Source: a virus. From it: 64,000 nt of DNA. Each line of letters begins with the position of its first letter. The stretch's first letter is position 1. Below the pieces are notes generated by a model, which saw only the letters and a list, made by a program, of their open reading frames with translations, did no database searches and was not told the DNA's origin. This document shows positions 34,010-42,371 of the stretch, one piece after another. The stretch covers positions 1 through 64,000 of IMG/VR virus record IMGVR_UViG_3300005253_000045; one strand, given 5' to 3'. Both the position numbers and the translations under genes were made by a program.

Positions 34010-36658
34010 TCAAACCGACTTCAGGCTACCGAAGGACTGACCAATTTGCACATCGACGGGTATCTGCCACCCCAGCTTCTCCCCATTTGTCAGCACGGTG
34101 TTCATTGCTATGTCCTGCCATAGCTCTTTCACTGTGACGGCCGCTTCCTCTAACCGGTCTAGTGGGGCGTACATTGCCAGGCTGTCGTGCATCTCCATGA
34201 TAGGCTCGACCCAGGAGGATAGCTCCCGCTCAGTAGCGATGTGGGCTAAGGAGTGTAGGTCGTGGGCTCCTGACTGCACGGGCATGTTGAACCCCTGACG
34301 GACGACGCCCTCTAGGTCCCCCCGGTACCGCAGGGCTTTGAGGATGGGCACCTCAAGGAATTGCCGGCGCCGGCCAAACTTGTTGCCGATAGACCCCCGC
34401 TGGAACATCTCCTCCCGAACGCGAAGGAAGAAGGGCGCCATGTTTGGAAAGATGTACTGGATGTAGTGCGCGAGGAGTGGAGCAGCCTCTTGTACCGAGC
34501 ACCCAAGGCGTTGTGCCGCGCCCTCTTCAGTCAGGCCATAGTTCATACCGAAGACAAACGTCTTACCGCGGTCACGAATCGTCTTGTACTTAGTCTTCCA
34601 CTCCTCGAGAGAGAGGCCGTCGTCTACGATGTCGGCGGGGAACCTGCTGGAAACTCCCAGCTTACATAGCTCTCGAGCAACGTGAGCATGGATGTCGGCC
34701 CCACTCAACAGAAGATTGAGGAGCACCTCATCCCCAGTCTCGTAGGCCATGACCCAGACCTCGGCCTGGCTCCAGTCAGCATTTATCATCCCAAAACCAG
34801 GAGGCGAACCGAACATATCCCGGACGGCATCGTCCGAGTCAATCCCATACTTCTCGTCGTGGATAGAGATGTCCTTAGGGGGGTTCATGAGGTTAGGATA
34901 CTCGCAGGAGAAGCGTCCTGTTGCTGCTCGAGCGGAGTTCCAGCGGGCGTGAATGCGGCCGTCCTCCCGGATGTGGAACCGGAAACCGCCGTCCTTTCCC
35001 CCGTCCATGTAGGTACCCGAGAACTTCTCAAGGTGGCGAATGTCGACGAGAATGGGTAGTCCCTCATGTTGTACCCGCTCATTCAGCTCTTTCAATTCGT
35101 CGGCGCCCGTCTTCGCGTGTTGGGATGAGCACGGCGCCTGTGCCTTTTTACACTTCTGGCACTCCTTACGCGCACTGTCTATAGGGGTGGCGGTAAGTGG
35201 TAGCCCCCACTCCTCGAAGACGAGCTTCTGCACAGTCTGGTAGTAAGAAGGCTTCTCTACCTCACGGCCTACGAACTCGTTCAGCCTCTCCTTCTCCGTA
35301 TCTAAGCGGTCTCGGTAGTAGAGGCAGAGTTTGTCGAAGTGCTCTTGGTCTATGTATACTCCCCGCTCCTCTAGCTTTGTGGCGCAGCGAATGAGAGGGA
35401 TGCTGATATTATCGTAGACCCACAAGGACTTTTCTTCTTCTACCTGTGAGTGGAGGATGGGAACTAGGGTCTGTACTACGTCGACGTCGGCGCCGGCGTA
35501 CTCCCATAGTTCCTTGTCCGGGACTTCCCACATTTTCGATTTCATGGATTTCAGCCCAGCCTCGTAGTACGGTATGTCCGTATGAAGTGCCGTTAGGAGG
35601 GTGAGGTTGGCTGGAGTAGACTCTGACATGAGCGTCGATAGAAGACGGGTGTCCTGCTGGACATTGTTGACGTGGAACCCAAAGGCGGTAGAGACAGTGA
35701 CCACCTTCTCGTCGACGCTACGCTCCAACATCCTGAGGTCGAAACCAATGTTCTGCCCGGCCTTTGGCTTATCCGAGCGGAGGATTTCGTCGAGGATTTC
35801 TATCACCTCGGGTAGTTCGGTATCCAAGTCCCAGTAGGGTACTGGGCACCACTCTGTCTCAGGAACCTCCTTACGATTCTTCCCCCGCCCCTTCATTTTC
35901 ATGACTGTGCACTCGCCGCGGTGAAGGATAGGGACAGCGTACCCTATGCCCTCATCGGCTGTGAGACTTACGCAGAGCAGCTCTGAGTCCATCCAGCTTA
36001 ACCCCGTCGTCTCAGTATCAACAGAGATGATGGAAACGTCAGGCCCTAACAGGTAGTCTCGCAGGGCTCGAAGGTCTTCTAGGGTCGTGATGCCTGCGTA
36101 TGAGCCGTACTTCTCGGCGACGCCTCCCTGCTCCATGATGCGCTTGGCCTTGCGGAAGTGTGCTAGCACCAAGGCCGCCTCATCCCAGTGCCCACGAGAA
36201 ATATAACTGGGGTGGTAGGTTGGAATCACAGGTATGCCCGGGAGCTCATCGTTATAGAGGGTGAAGCCCATCACCTCCCGTACGCCGACCCCCGGTTTGT
36301 ACAGGGAGCGGATAGCCGGGCCTCCAAGGGCGACGATGACTGAGGGGTTGACGGCCCGCAACTCCTCTATGAGGTAGTCATGGCAGGCGTCTATCTCTGA
36401 AGGCTTCGGGTTTCGCTCGCCCCAGCAGCGCGTGGCGTTTGTGTAGTAGGATAGATGCTGGTTGATACCGGCCGCCCACTCCATGATGCGGAGTACACGG
36501 CCCGCCTTACCCACAAAGGGGCGCCCCTTCTGATTCTCGAAGGCACCTGGGCCCTCACCAACGAAGGCTATCTTAGCGTGTGTTGGCCCTGTGCCGTTGA
36601 CCACACACTTCCGCCCTTGAAGAGCTGGGCAGCGGCTACAGTCCTTAGGAGGAGGCAT
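34010..36658 (-). CDS. Uracil-DNA glycosylase / 3'-5' exonuclease / DNA polymerase A fusion
   Basis: The 882 residues begin with a family 4 UDG domain (1-175): Cys at 7, 10, 78 and 92 fit a 4Fe-4S cluster, GEGPG at 34-38 and HPSYI at 149-153 are the active-site motifs. Exonuclease DTETTGL is at 214-220. Pol motif A is INADWSQAEVW (D628), motif B GKTFVFGMNYG (about 699-709) and motif C MHDSL (824-828), where HDS replaces the usual HDE. A zinc-type Cys triplet sits near 500-510. The fusion would excise or sense uracil while replicating. No SD is obvious before the start. Confidence 0.85.
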   Translation of the reverse strand: MPPPKDCSRCPALQGRKCVVNGTGPTHAKIAFVGEGPGAFENQKGRPFVGKAGRVLRIMEWAAGINQHLSYYTNATRCWGERNPKPSEIDACHDYLIEELRAVNPSVIVALGGPAIRSLYKPGVGVREVMGFTLYNDELPGIPVIPTYHPSYISRGHWDEAALVLAHFRKAKRIMEQGGVAEKYGSYAGITTLEDLRALRDYLLGPDVSIISVDTETTGLSWMDSELLCVSLTADEGIGYAVPILHRGECTVMKMKGRGKNRKEVPETEWCPVPYWDLDTELPEVIEILDEILRSDKPKAGQNIGFDLRMLERSVDEKVVTVSTAFGFHVNNVQQDTRLLSTLMSESTPANLTLLTALHTDIPYYEAGLKSMKSKMWEVPDKELWEYAGADVDVVQTLVPILHSQVEEEKSLWVYDNISIPLIRCATKLEERGVYIDQEHFDKLCLYYRDRLDTEKERLNEFVGREVEKPSYYQTVQKLVFEEWGLPLTATPIDSARKECQKCKKAQAPCSSQHAKTGADELKELNERVQHEGLPILVDIRHLEKFSGTYMDGGKDGGFRFHIREDGRIHARWNSARAATGRFSCEYPNLMNPPKDISIHDEKYGIDSDDAVRDMFGSPPGFGMINADWSQAEVWVMAYETGDEVLLNLLLSGADIHAHVARELCKLGVSSRFPADIVDDGLSLEEWKTKYKTIRDRGKTFVFGMNYGLTEEGAAQRLGCSVQEAAPLLAHYIQYIFPNMAPFFLRVREEMFQRGSIGNKFGRRRQFLEVPILKALRYRGDLEGVVRQGFNMPVQSGAHDLHSLAHIATERELSSWVEPIMEMHDSLAMYAPLDRLEEAAVTVKELWQDIAMNTVLTNGEKLGWQIPVDVQIGQSFGSLKSV

Positions 36659-36671
36659 TAGGTATGAGCCC

Positions 36672-36701
36672 TTGACAGGACAGTGATTTGTACGGTACTA
36701 T
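36672..36701 (+). promoter_or_regulatory. Sigma70-type promoter for HNH gene, leaderless-like
   Basis: TTGACA (36672-36677), 18 bp, TACTAT (36696-36701), then six bases to ATG at 36708. This is the same spacing as the promoter at 31064-31093 on the other strand. Confidence 0.75.
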
Positions 36702-36707
36702 GGGTGT

Positions 36708-37229
36708 ATGGAGAACCCACGAGACCGGCGACGTAAACGCCTTCAAGCAGAGGGTTTGTGTGTATCGTGCGGCGCAGAACCCGTAGTGCCTGGGAGAAAA
36801 TGGTATGGGGTAAAATGCCAGCAGGCCAGAACCGACACACATATGAAGAAATGGTATCAGCGAAAAGCTGATGGTTTGTGCGTTTACTGCGGCGTAGCCG
36901 CGCCGGTCGAGGGGAAGCTCCCCTGTGCCCCCTGCCTGAGGGCGCAGAATAGCCGCTCTAAGAAAAGCAAAGAGGCGCTTCGTCAGGAGATGTTTAGTCA
37001 CTACGGTTGGGTTTGTACCTGCTGTAAGGAGCCCCGACAAGAGTTTCTGGCTCTTGACCATATAGATGGTAGCGGGGCACAGCAACGCAGGGAGCACCCT
37101 ACCCGAAAGAGCCCCGGCCTTTATAGCTACTTGAGGACACAGGGGTGGCCGGCTGGGTTTCGGACTCTTTGTCATAACTGTAACTTCAGTTTGGGGGCAC
37201 ATGGCTATTGCCCTCACGATAACGAATGA
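36708..37229 (+). CDS. HNH endonuclease inserted against the operon
   Basis: The 173 residues have CVSCG, CVYCG and CAPC pairs, an LALDHIDG metal motif and a CHNCNFSLGAHGYCPH C-terminus, matching the gene at 11315. It is the only rightward gene in the leftward block, sits between a resolvase-like gene and the polymerase and has its own leaderless-like promoter. These features suggest a mobile gene. Its 3' end overlaps the next leftward gene by 44 bp. Confidence 0.85.
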   Translation: MENPRDRRRKRLQAEGLCVSCGAEPVVPGRKWYGVKCQQARTDTHMKKWYQRKADGLCVYCGVAAPVEGKLPCAPCLRAQNSRSKKSKEALRQEMFSHYGWVCTCCKEPRQEFLALDHIDGSGAQQRREHPTRKSPGLYSYLRTQGWPAGFRTLCHNCNFSLGAHGYCPHDNE

Positions 37230-37530
37230 AGTCCCCGACTTCTAATACGACAAATGTTTGGGCTCCATGACCGCGGCCAGGCTTTGTTCGTATGACTAGC
37301 AAGGGCAGGTCATCTGTCCCTTGCGCAGCCTCCTGAATCTGGCGCATTCCTTCGGTAATATAGGTGGATACACCCGACCGCTGTTTTACTTGCGCTACAA
37401 ATCCAGGGCCTGCTACGTCCGCGTCTCCTTTTTTCTTCCACTCCCCAGCATGAAGACGCCGGCCGCCCAGGAGTAGAGCGACGTCCCGCTCTGCCTGTTT
37501 CGATTGCGCTACTGTACTACGCCTGCTCAT
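37186..37530 (-). CDS. Resolvase-like PD-(D/E)XK nuclease
   Basis: From ATG 37530 (GAGGG five bases upstream) there are 114 residues. GGRRLHAGEWKKKGDADVAG and FVAQVKQRS resemble the core of archaeal Holliday-junction resolvase/VRR-type nucleases: E, D and a Q/E-x-K. It would cut branched DNA. An upstream ATG at 37542 is possible. It overlaps the HNH gene at its 3' end. Confidence 0.55.
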   Translation of the reverse strand: MSRRSTVAQSKQAERDVALLLGGRRLHAGEWKKKGDADVAGPGFVAQVKQRSGVSTYITEGMRQIQEAAQGTDDLPLLVIRTKPGRGHGAQTFVVLEVGDFIRYREGNSHVPPN

Positions 37531-37789
37531 AGCAACCCTCATCCTCTGGAGGTACTCTAAAGCCGCGTTGTTCGAGAAAGGCGAAGCATACTGCCGCTAC
37601 TTGGATGGCTTCCTTCACCATTCCTTCCTCGTCCCTCTCGAGGATAGCCTCACAGAGCTCACCGTACTCCTCACCAAGAATGGTGGCCCAAAGCGTGTCA
37701 TCTAAGTGGCGTTGGCTGCCCCACTTGATGTCTTGCCGCTGCCGTTCGGAGTAGACAGCGTGCGTAACTCCTTCAAAGGTAAAGTTCAT
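37517..37789 (-). CDS. MazG-like nucleotide pyrophosphohydrolase
   Basis: The 90 residues contain ILGEEYGELCEAILE followed by a helical segment MVKEAIQVAAVC, the MazG/dUTPase-like EExxE fold in a minimal form. It would cleave NTPs or dNTPs to monophosphates. It precedes the split Rad50 genes in the same operon. Confidence 0.65.
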   Translation of the reverse strand: MNFTFEGVTHAVYSERQRQDIKWGSQRHLDDTLWATILGEEYGELCEAILERDEEGMVKEAIQVAAVCFAFLEQRGFRVPPEDEGCYEQA

Positions 37790-38436
37790 GACCTATCCTC
37801 CGTTCCAGATTTCAGTGGGGTCAATGTCCCACCGGGGTTCACTAGATACGCCACGTCCGCGGCGTCGAGGACTTCATCCTCATGCGACGAAAATATCAGT
37901 TGGAAGCCTAGGCGCTCCGTTATCTCCTTCACCAGTTGGCAGAGAGCGGGGCGCTGTTCGGTAGCGACCATCGAAAATGGTTCATCGAGTGCCTCCAGCC
38001 GGCGCCACTCGGGGTGCTGCGATGTCGTCATGAAGTGGCGGAGTAGGTAGGCGAGGACCTGCACAACTGAACCCCCGGTGCCACCCTTGAGCCTCACACG
38101 CTTACCGTCCTTGACCAGTATGATGTCAAGGCTAGCCACTCCCCGCTTGATTGTGGACTCAAGGAGCACCTCGTACTCGGCGTCAGTGAAGACAGCGTTG
38201 ATACCCTGCCCGCCTAAGGCGGCAAGGGCCTTCTCGTAGTGACCCCTCCAGGTTTTTTCTAGGGACTGGAGAACTATGAGGGCCTTTGCCTGCACGTCCT
38301 CCTGCTCGAGAGCCGCGGCCTTCTGGTTGTCCAGCTTAGCCTTCTGCCCTTCGAGGAGCTCGCCCTGACCCCGCCATCCAGCACACTGCCTCTGAAAGAA
38401 GTCGAGTTCGGTGCGTAGCTCAGCTACTTCACTCAT
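37786..38436 (-). CDS. Rad50/SbcC C-terminal half (split gene)
   Basis: From ATG 38436 there are 216 residues. After a coiled coil (1-75) come LKGGTGGS (117-123, ABC signature), RLEALDEP (Walker B, 147-153) and FSSHEDE (H-loop near 177). No Walker A is present. It completes the N-terminal half at 40376-41341; the halves should assemble into a DNA end-processing ATPase with the Mre11-like gene between them. Confidence 0.75.
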   Translation of the reverse strand: MSEVAELRTELDFFQRQCAGWRGQGELLEGQKAKLDNQKAAALEQEDVQAKALIVLQSLEKTWRGHYEKALAALGGQGINAVFTDAEYEVLLESTIKRGVASLDIILVKDGKRVRLKGGTGGSVVQVLAYLLRHFMTTSQHPEWRRLEALDEPFSMVATEQRPALCQLVKEITERLGFQLIFSSHEDEVLDAADVAYLVNPGGTLTPLKSGTEDRS

Positions 38437-38707
38437 TGCGGGGGATGTCTTTCTCCGTTGTGTCGGGGAGTCCACATCGTACGCCAGCTTTAATGAGCTT
38501 TCGTGCTTCGTCTGTCCTCCCCCATCGGCCGAATAGCAGGGAGGTACGTACTCCGAATGACTCGGCCCTCGTCTCTCTCACTGGTTGAGCTTCGACAATA
38601 AGACCGAAGTCATCTACGCTACGGTTCTGTAAGCTATCAAACGCCTGCCACTGGTCAGACGCCTCGACTATCTCGTCGATGTTCTTACTAGTTAGAAACC
38701 ACTTCAT
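38429..38707 (-). CDS. Small protein in the split Rad50 cluster
   Basis: The 92 residues contain no recognised motif. It overlaps the neighbours on both sides (ATGA-type overlap downstream), so it is co-translated with the recombination genes. Function unknown. Confidence 0.5.
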   Translation of the reverse strand: MKWFLTSKNIDEIVEASDQWQAFDSLQNRSVDDFGLIVEAQPVRETRAESFGVRTSLLFGRWGRTDEARKLIKAGVRCGLPDTTEKDIPRNE

Positions 38708-38957
38708 CGCTCGGCGCCTCCTTCTTTAGTGCCTGTATCTCCTCCCGGACGGCCGTGACAGCGATGTCGACGTCCCCACGTATCTGGGTGGCGGCGCCGG
38801 TAAGGTCGCTAGGGTCTAGGCCCAGCTCAGTAGCCTCGGCCTCGAGCTTAGCCAGCTCCGTCTCCGCACTCTGCTGCTGACCCTCGAGACGGGCCAGGTC
38901 AGTGTGAGCTGAGGCAATATCCTTGCGGAGCTGGTCGACAGTTGGTATCGTGGGCAT
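38688..38957 (-). CDS. Coiled-coil protein between the Rad50 halves
   Basis: The 89 residues are a long heptad-rich helix (ARLEGQQQSAETELAKLEAEA) with a charged C-terminus. It may be a separated piece of the Rad50 coiled coil or an independent helper. It overlaps both neighbours. Confidence 0.55.
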   Translation of the reverse strand: MPTIPTVDQLRKDIASAHTDLARLEGQQQSAETELAKLEAEATELGLDPSDLTGAATQIRGDVDIAVTAVREEIQALKKEAPSDEVVSN

Positions 38958-39181
38958 TATGATGCCTCCTTATCGCAGTTGTGTTCGCACCCACAGACTC
39001 GATTTGAATAGCTCAGACCGAAAGTAGCGCCGTCGCAATGACATGTGGGGCAGGTGTGTACTCTTGTTTCGGTGAACTTCTGGTCGTAGGTACAGTCGCC
39101 GCAGCAGTCGCCTTCGGCCTTGTGGCATACCGCGCAGCCGAAGCAGCTACCACAACCATCCCATCCAATGGCGTGGGGCAT
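38957..39181 (-). CDS. Cys-rich protein (74 aa)
   Basis: The 74 residues hold about 14 Cys in CxxC patterns (CGSCFGCAVC, CCGDC, CPTCHC, CGCEHNC), so several zinc ions could bind. It is coupled to the Mre11-like gene by an overlapping start (TAATG). Confidence 0.55.
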   Translation of the reverse strand: MPHAIGWDGCGSCFGCAVCHKAEGDCCGDCTYDQKFTETRVHTCPTCHCDGATFGLSYSNRVCGCEHNCDKEAS

Positions 39182-40191
39182 TAGGAAGCCTCCTCTAAGT
39201 GACGCTGCACCTCTGCCTTTACCTTTGGCTCGAGGTCTCCGAGCTCCGCCAGCAGCTCGGGTATGGACATCTGGTCTGCGCGTATACCCTGGCCCAGGAG
39301 CTCGACGAAGTTGCTTATCTCATCTGCATCCACGCCCTCTAGCTCCACAGTGTCGTCGGGGCTACGCCGGCCGAACACTTCAAGGGCGGGGAGGACATCG
39401 GGAAGAGGTACCTCCTCAACCGACACCCCATCCTTGTCCACACCTACTAACAAAACCTCTATGGTTCGGGCGTAGCTGGCCAGGTCTCGGCGTGTGCGGG
39501 CCACACTGCCAGGGTTGGCGAAGACGGTAGTACCCACCTGCACCACGCCCAGAGACTCGTGGATATGCCCAGATACCAGCAAATTGTAGTCCTCGAGGCC
39601 CGGTATCTGGCTGACGTCAACAGTGGGGTACTGGCGGCTATCGCCTGGTGCTACAAGGGAGCCGTGGGCCAGGCCAATGACCGGGGCCTTCTGCCCGCGT
39701 ATCTTTTCGTGCTCCTCCTCAGTGAGGGCGTAGTAGGAGGGGTCAGTCACACCGGTGTGGACGCCTTCGGCAACAGCGTTGTAAGGCCGCGGGACAATCC
39801 AGAACTCAGGGTTACCGTCCTTCACCCCAAAGCCCTTCATCTCCATCAACAGTTCGATAGCCCCTGCCTTCTCCAGGGTTCCCAGAGGTTGCCGTGGGAG
39901 ACTATCGATACCCTCGGGGCCGTAGTCATGGTTCCCTGGAACGACATAGACGGGGCAGGGGAAAGCCTTGAAGGCGCCGATGAGCCGTTGCACGAGACCA
40001 TGGCTGACCCTATTGGGCTGCTTTACGTGGTAGATGTCACCTGTAAAGAAGGCATGTTCGACCTTGTGCTTCTTGCAGAGCGCGGTGATACTCTCTAGCT
40101 TACCCAGCATGGTCTCCATGTAGTCATCTACCCGACCGCTAGGGGCCTTGTCTGCAATGTGCAGGTCACCTGCAAAGAGGAGGTTCATCAC
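39181..40191 (-). CDS. Mre11/SbcD-type nuclease
   Basis: The 336 residues contain LLFAGDLHIAD, FTGDIYH, VPGNHDYG, GLAHGSL and SGHIHES, the five metal-binding motifs of Mre11/SbcD phosphoesterases. With Rad50 it resects or trims DNA ends. It lies between the split Rad50 halves. The C-terminal region includes an acidic helix. Confidence 0.82.
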   Translation of the reverse strand: MMNLLFAGDLHIADKAPSGRVDDYMETMLGKLESITALCKKHKVEHAFFTGDIYHVKQPNRVSHGLVQRLIGAFKAFPCPVYVVPGNHDYGPEGIDSLPRQPLGTLEKAGAIELLMEMKGFGVKDGNPEFWIVPRPYNAVAEGVHTGVTDPSYYALTEEEHEKIRGQKAPVIGLAHGSLVAPGDSRQYPTVDVSQIPGLEDYNLLVSGHIHESLGVVQVGTTVFANPGSVARTRRDLASYARTIEVLLVGVDKDGVSVEEVPLPDVLPALEVFGRRSPDDTVELEGVDADEISNFVELLGQGIRADQMSIPELLAELGDLEPKVKAEVQRHLEEAS

Positions 40192-40376
40192 CCCACCAAC
40201 CTTGTCAGTGCCCAGAAGGCACTGCCGGCAAAGAGTCCCGCAAAGCTACCCCCAATAGCACGCTCCGTGATGTCCTTGAGATTGAGGTGTCCCCGCCATC
40301 GGAACGGCCCGAAGCGGCGCTCTGGGGGTATGTTAAATACGGAAGCTATGCCCTGACTGGTACATCTAGCGCACAT
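40188..40376 (-). CDS. Small protein with a hydrophobic C-terminus
   Basis: The TAATG at the end of the Rad50 N-terminal half fixes ATG at 40376, giving 62 residues. A CARC pair is near the N-terminus and a hydrophobic helix (GGSFAGLFAGSAFWAL) near the C-terminus. The stop overlaps the next ATG. Confidence 0.5.
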   Translation of the reverse strand: MCARCTSQGIASVFNIPPERRFGPFRWRGHLNLKDITERAIGGSFAGLFAGSAFWALTRLVG

Positions 40377-41341
40377 TACGCACACTCCTTATGGTCAAGG
40401 AGACCACCACACTTCTCGCAGACACCGGCCTCTTCGCAGGCCGCCGCATATTGCTCCTCAAAGCTCTCTAATGCTGCCTTATTGTCGCTTATCCTGCCCT
40501 TCAGCTCGTCGACAGAGCGCTGGGCATCCGGTAGGCGTCGAGTGATTTCCTGCACACTGGCCGCTCTCTCTAGGCCCGCGGCCGCAAGGTCAAGCTGTTC
40601 CCTCAGCGGGGCAACGTCGACCGCCACGGCCCGGGAGCGTACCTCCGCTATCAGGTCATCAAGCTCCTGGGCCCGGCGGACGAGGGTCATACTGTCTTCG
40701 ATTGTTTGGAGGTTCTCGGCTACTGTATCAGCTCGAGCCTCCAGTGCCTCGTAGTCTGGGATAGAGGCCAGGCCCGCCTCTACTCCATCGAGTTCTGATG
40801 ATGCTGTCTCGGCCTCCCTGTGCGCCTGGTCACGTTCCTTCTTGCACGCCATTTGAGCAGTAACAACAGTATCAAGCCGTGTCGCCTTACCCAGGATACG
40901 AGCACGCTTGCTGCCTGTCTCATAGATAATAAAAGGGGCATCAAACTGGTCGGAAAGTTGTGGTGTAATGTCACTAGTAGCATCGATGTTGATAAGACCG
41001 ACGCCGAGCACCGAGGCAATCTCCTCTGGTACATTACCTCCCGTCTTGGTGAACTCTTTCTCCCCAAGGCGATAGCAACCCCCCTGCTTCTGCTTCTTCC
41101 ACCATTCGATAACCGTACCGTCCTCTAGGGTGAGAGCTACCTCTGTCTGTTTCTCCCCATGGCGAATATCCTCGTCGCTGGCATCATTCAAACAGAGGGC
41201 GCGGAAGGCCCGGAGTATGGCGCTTTTTCCCGCATCACCAGGCCCCACCAAAACTGTGAGATGGCCCAACTCAATAGTAGCGTCAGCTACAGATTGGAAG
41301 TTTTTGACTGTGAGTGACTTGACGGGCGAGTAGCTAGGCAC
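40376..41341 (-). CDS. Rad50/SbcC N-terminal half with zinc hook (split gene)
   Basis: The 321 residues start with a KSLTVKNFQSVAD strand and GPGDAGKS (33-40, Walker A). A long coiled coil spans about 170-300, and the protein ends in CEKC (308-311), the zinc-hook motif. The C-terminal half is 2 kb downstream. The hook should dimerise two halves, and Mre11 binds near the base. Confidence 0.78.
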   Translation of the reverse strand: MPSYSPVKSLTVKNFQSVADATIELGHLTVLVGPGDAGKSAILRAFRALCLNDASDEDIRHGEKQTEVALTLEDGTVIEWWKKQKQGGCYRLGEKEFTKTGGNVPEEIASVLGVGLINIDATSDITPQLSDQFDAPFIIYETGSKRARILGKATRLDTVVTAQMACKKERDQAHREAETASSELDGVEAGLASIPDYEALEARADTVAENLQTIEDSMTLVRRAQELDDLIAEVRSRAVAVDVAPLREQLDLAAAGLERAASVQEITRRLPDAQRSVDELKGRISDNKAALESFEEQYAAACEEAGVCEKCGGLLDHKECA

Positions 41342-42368
41342 TTGGGTGGCCCCCCTTCAAGATTTCCCCGAGGGCGTCTAGTATCTCAGGATGTTCCTCG
41401 AGCTGCGCCTCGAAGTCGTCGCGGCGGAAGGGTTTGTTCTTCTCCCCGAATCGATACCAGCCCCCCGAGTGGGTAATGGCGCCCCGCTCTTGCAGTACGT
41501 CTAGGGCAGACCCAAAGAAGTCGGGGCCAGTCGCATCATAGAAGTCAAACTGTCGGGAGAAATCCTTACGGGTACAGGTCTTACAGTCCGCCACGGTGCA
41601 GCCCGCTATCCGTGTATCAATCAGGGTGGCAAGGATGTGGTGACCAATAGGACTGGTTGGGTCATCCCCAAACTTAGTCTTCTCCTGAAGGCGGATGGTG
41701 GTCATGGCAGCGTGGCCCAACGGGTCTTCCCCCAACCAGCTAGGTGCAGGGGCGCCCCAGGCGCCCAGGTTAATCTTCTGGCGGGGCTGAGTGGTGACCA
41801 CCAGGGCGATACGCTGCCGGTTCACAAGGTTGCTCATGACCCGAAGTTCTCGCTTGATGAGAATGGCCTGGGCGCCTAGCCCCTGCTTCTTACCCTCAAC
41901 TTCCTTCGCCATGGGGGCTCCCGCTATGGAGTCCAGTACGATAACGATACTTTCATCGTCCGTAAACTCATTGCGTGCGGCATGAATCATTGCCTTCACT
42001 CCATCAAAGGCTTCCTCTAGCGTATCGGGTTGGGCAATGATGAGCTTATCGATGTTGACACCTAGCTTCTCCGCCCGGTCGAAGTTGAGCCGGCCTTCTG
42101 TGTCGAAGATAACGGCCTGGCCTCCCGTCGCCTGGGTCTCGGCCAGGATGTTCAGGCAGATGGTACTCTTCCCAGACCCGTAGGCTCCTATGAAGAGCGT
42201 GATGCCCCCCATAGGGATGCCCGGCTTACCAATGAGGTAGTCCAGGGTCGGGTTCCTCGTACTGACGTAACCTGTGGGTTCGGCGATGATAGGACCGTCC
42301 TTGCCCAACTGAACCGTCAGGTCAGCGTCCTCCTGGAGGCGTTTGACTACTGCCTTGGGGTCGGACAC
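41334..42368 (-). CDS. RecA-like recombinase (UvsX/Sak4 type)
   Basis: The 344 residues carry FIGAYGSGKST (Walker A, near 59-69), AVIFDTEG, a Walker B strand IVIVLDSIAG and TTQPRQKI. A CxxDCxxC segment near residue 255 is unusual. It would pair and exchange strands in recombination-dependent replication. It overlaps the Rad50 gene by 8 bp. Confidence 0.78.
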   Translation of the reverse strand: MSDPKAVVKRLQEDADLTVQLGKDGPIIAEPTGYVSTRNPTLDYLIGKPGIPMGGITLFIGAYGSGKSTICLNILAETQATGGQAVIFDTEGRLNFDRAEKLGVNIDKLIIAQPDTLEEAFDGVKAMIHAARNEFTDDESIVIVLDSIAGAPMAKEVEGKKQGLGAQAILIKRELRVMSNLVNRQRIALVVTTQPRQKINLGAWGAPAPSWLGEDPLGHAAMTTIRLQEKTKFGDDPTSPIGHHILATLIDTRIAGCTVADCKTCTRKDFSRQFDFYDATGPDFFGSALDVLQERGAITHSGGWYRFGEKNKPFRRDDFEAQLEEHPEILDALGEILKGGHPSA

Positions 42369-42371
42369 TGG

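Noticed and set aside
36645-37217. A 190-codon leftward frame opposite the HNH gene
   Set aside because: The rightward HNH frame has clear Cys and DH motifs and a well-formed promoter; the leftward frame has no recognisable composition.
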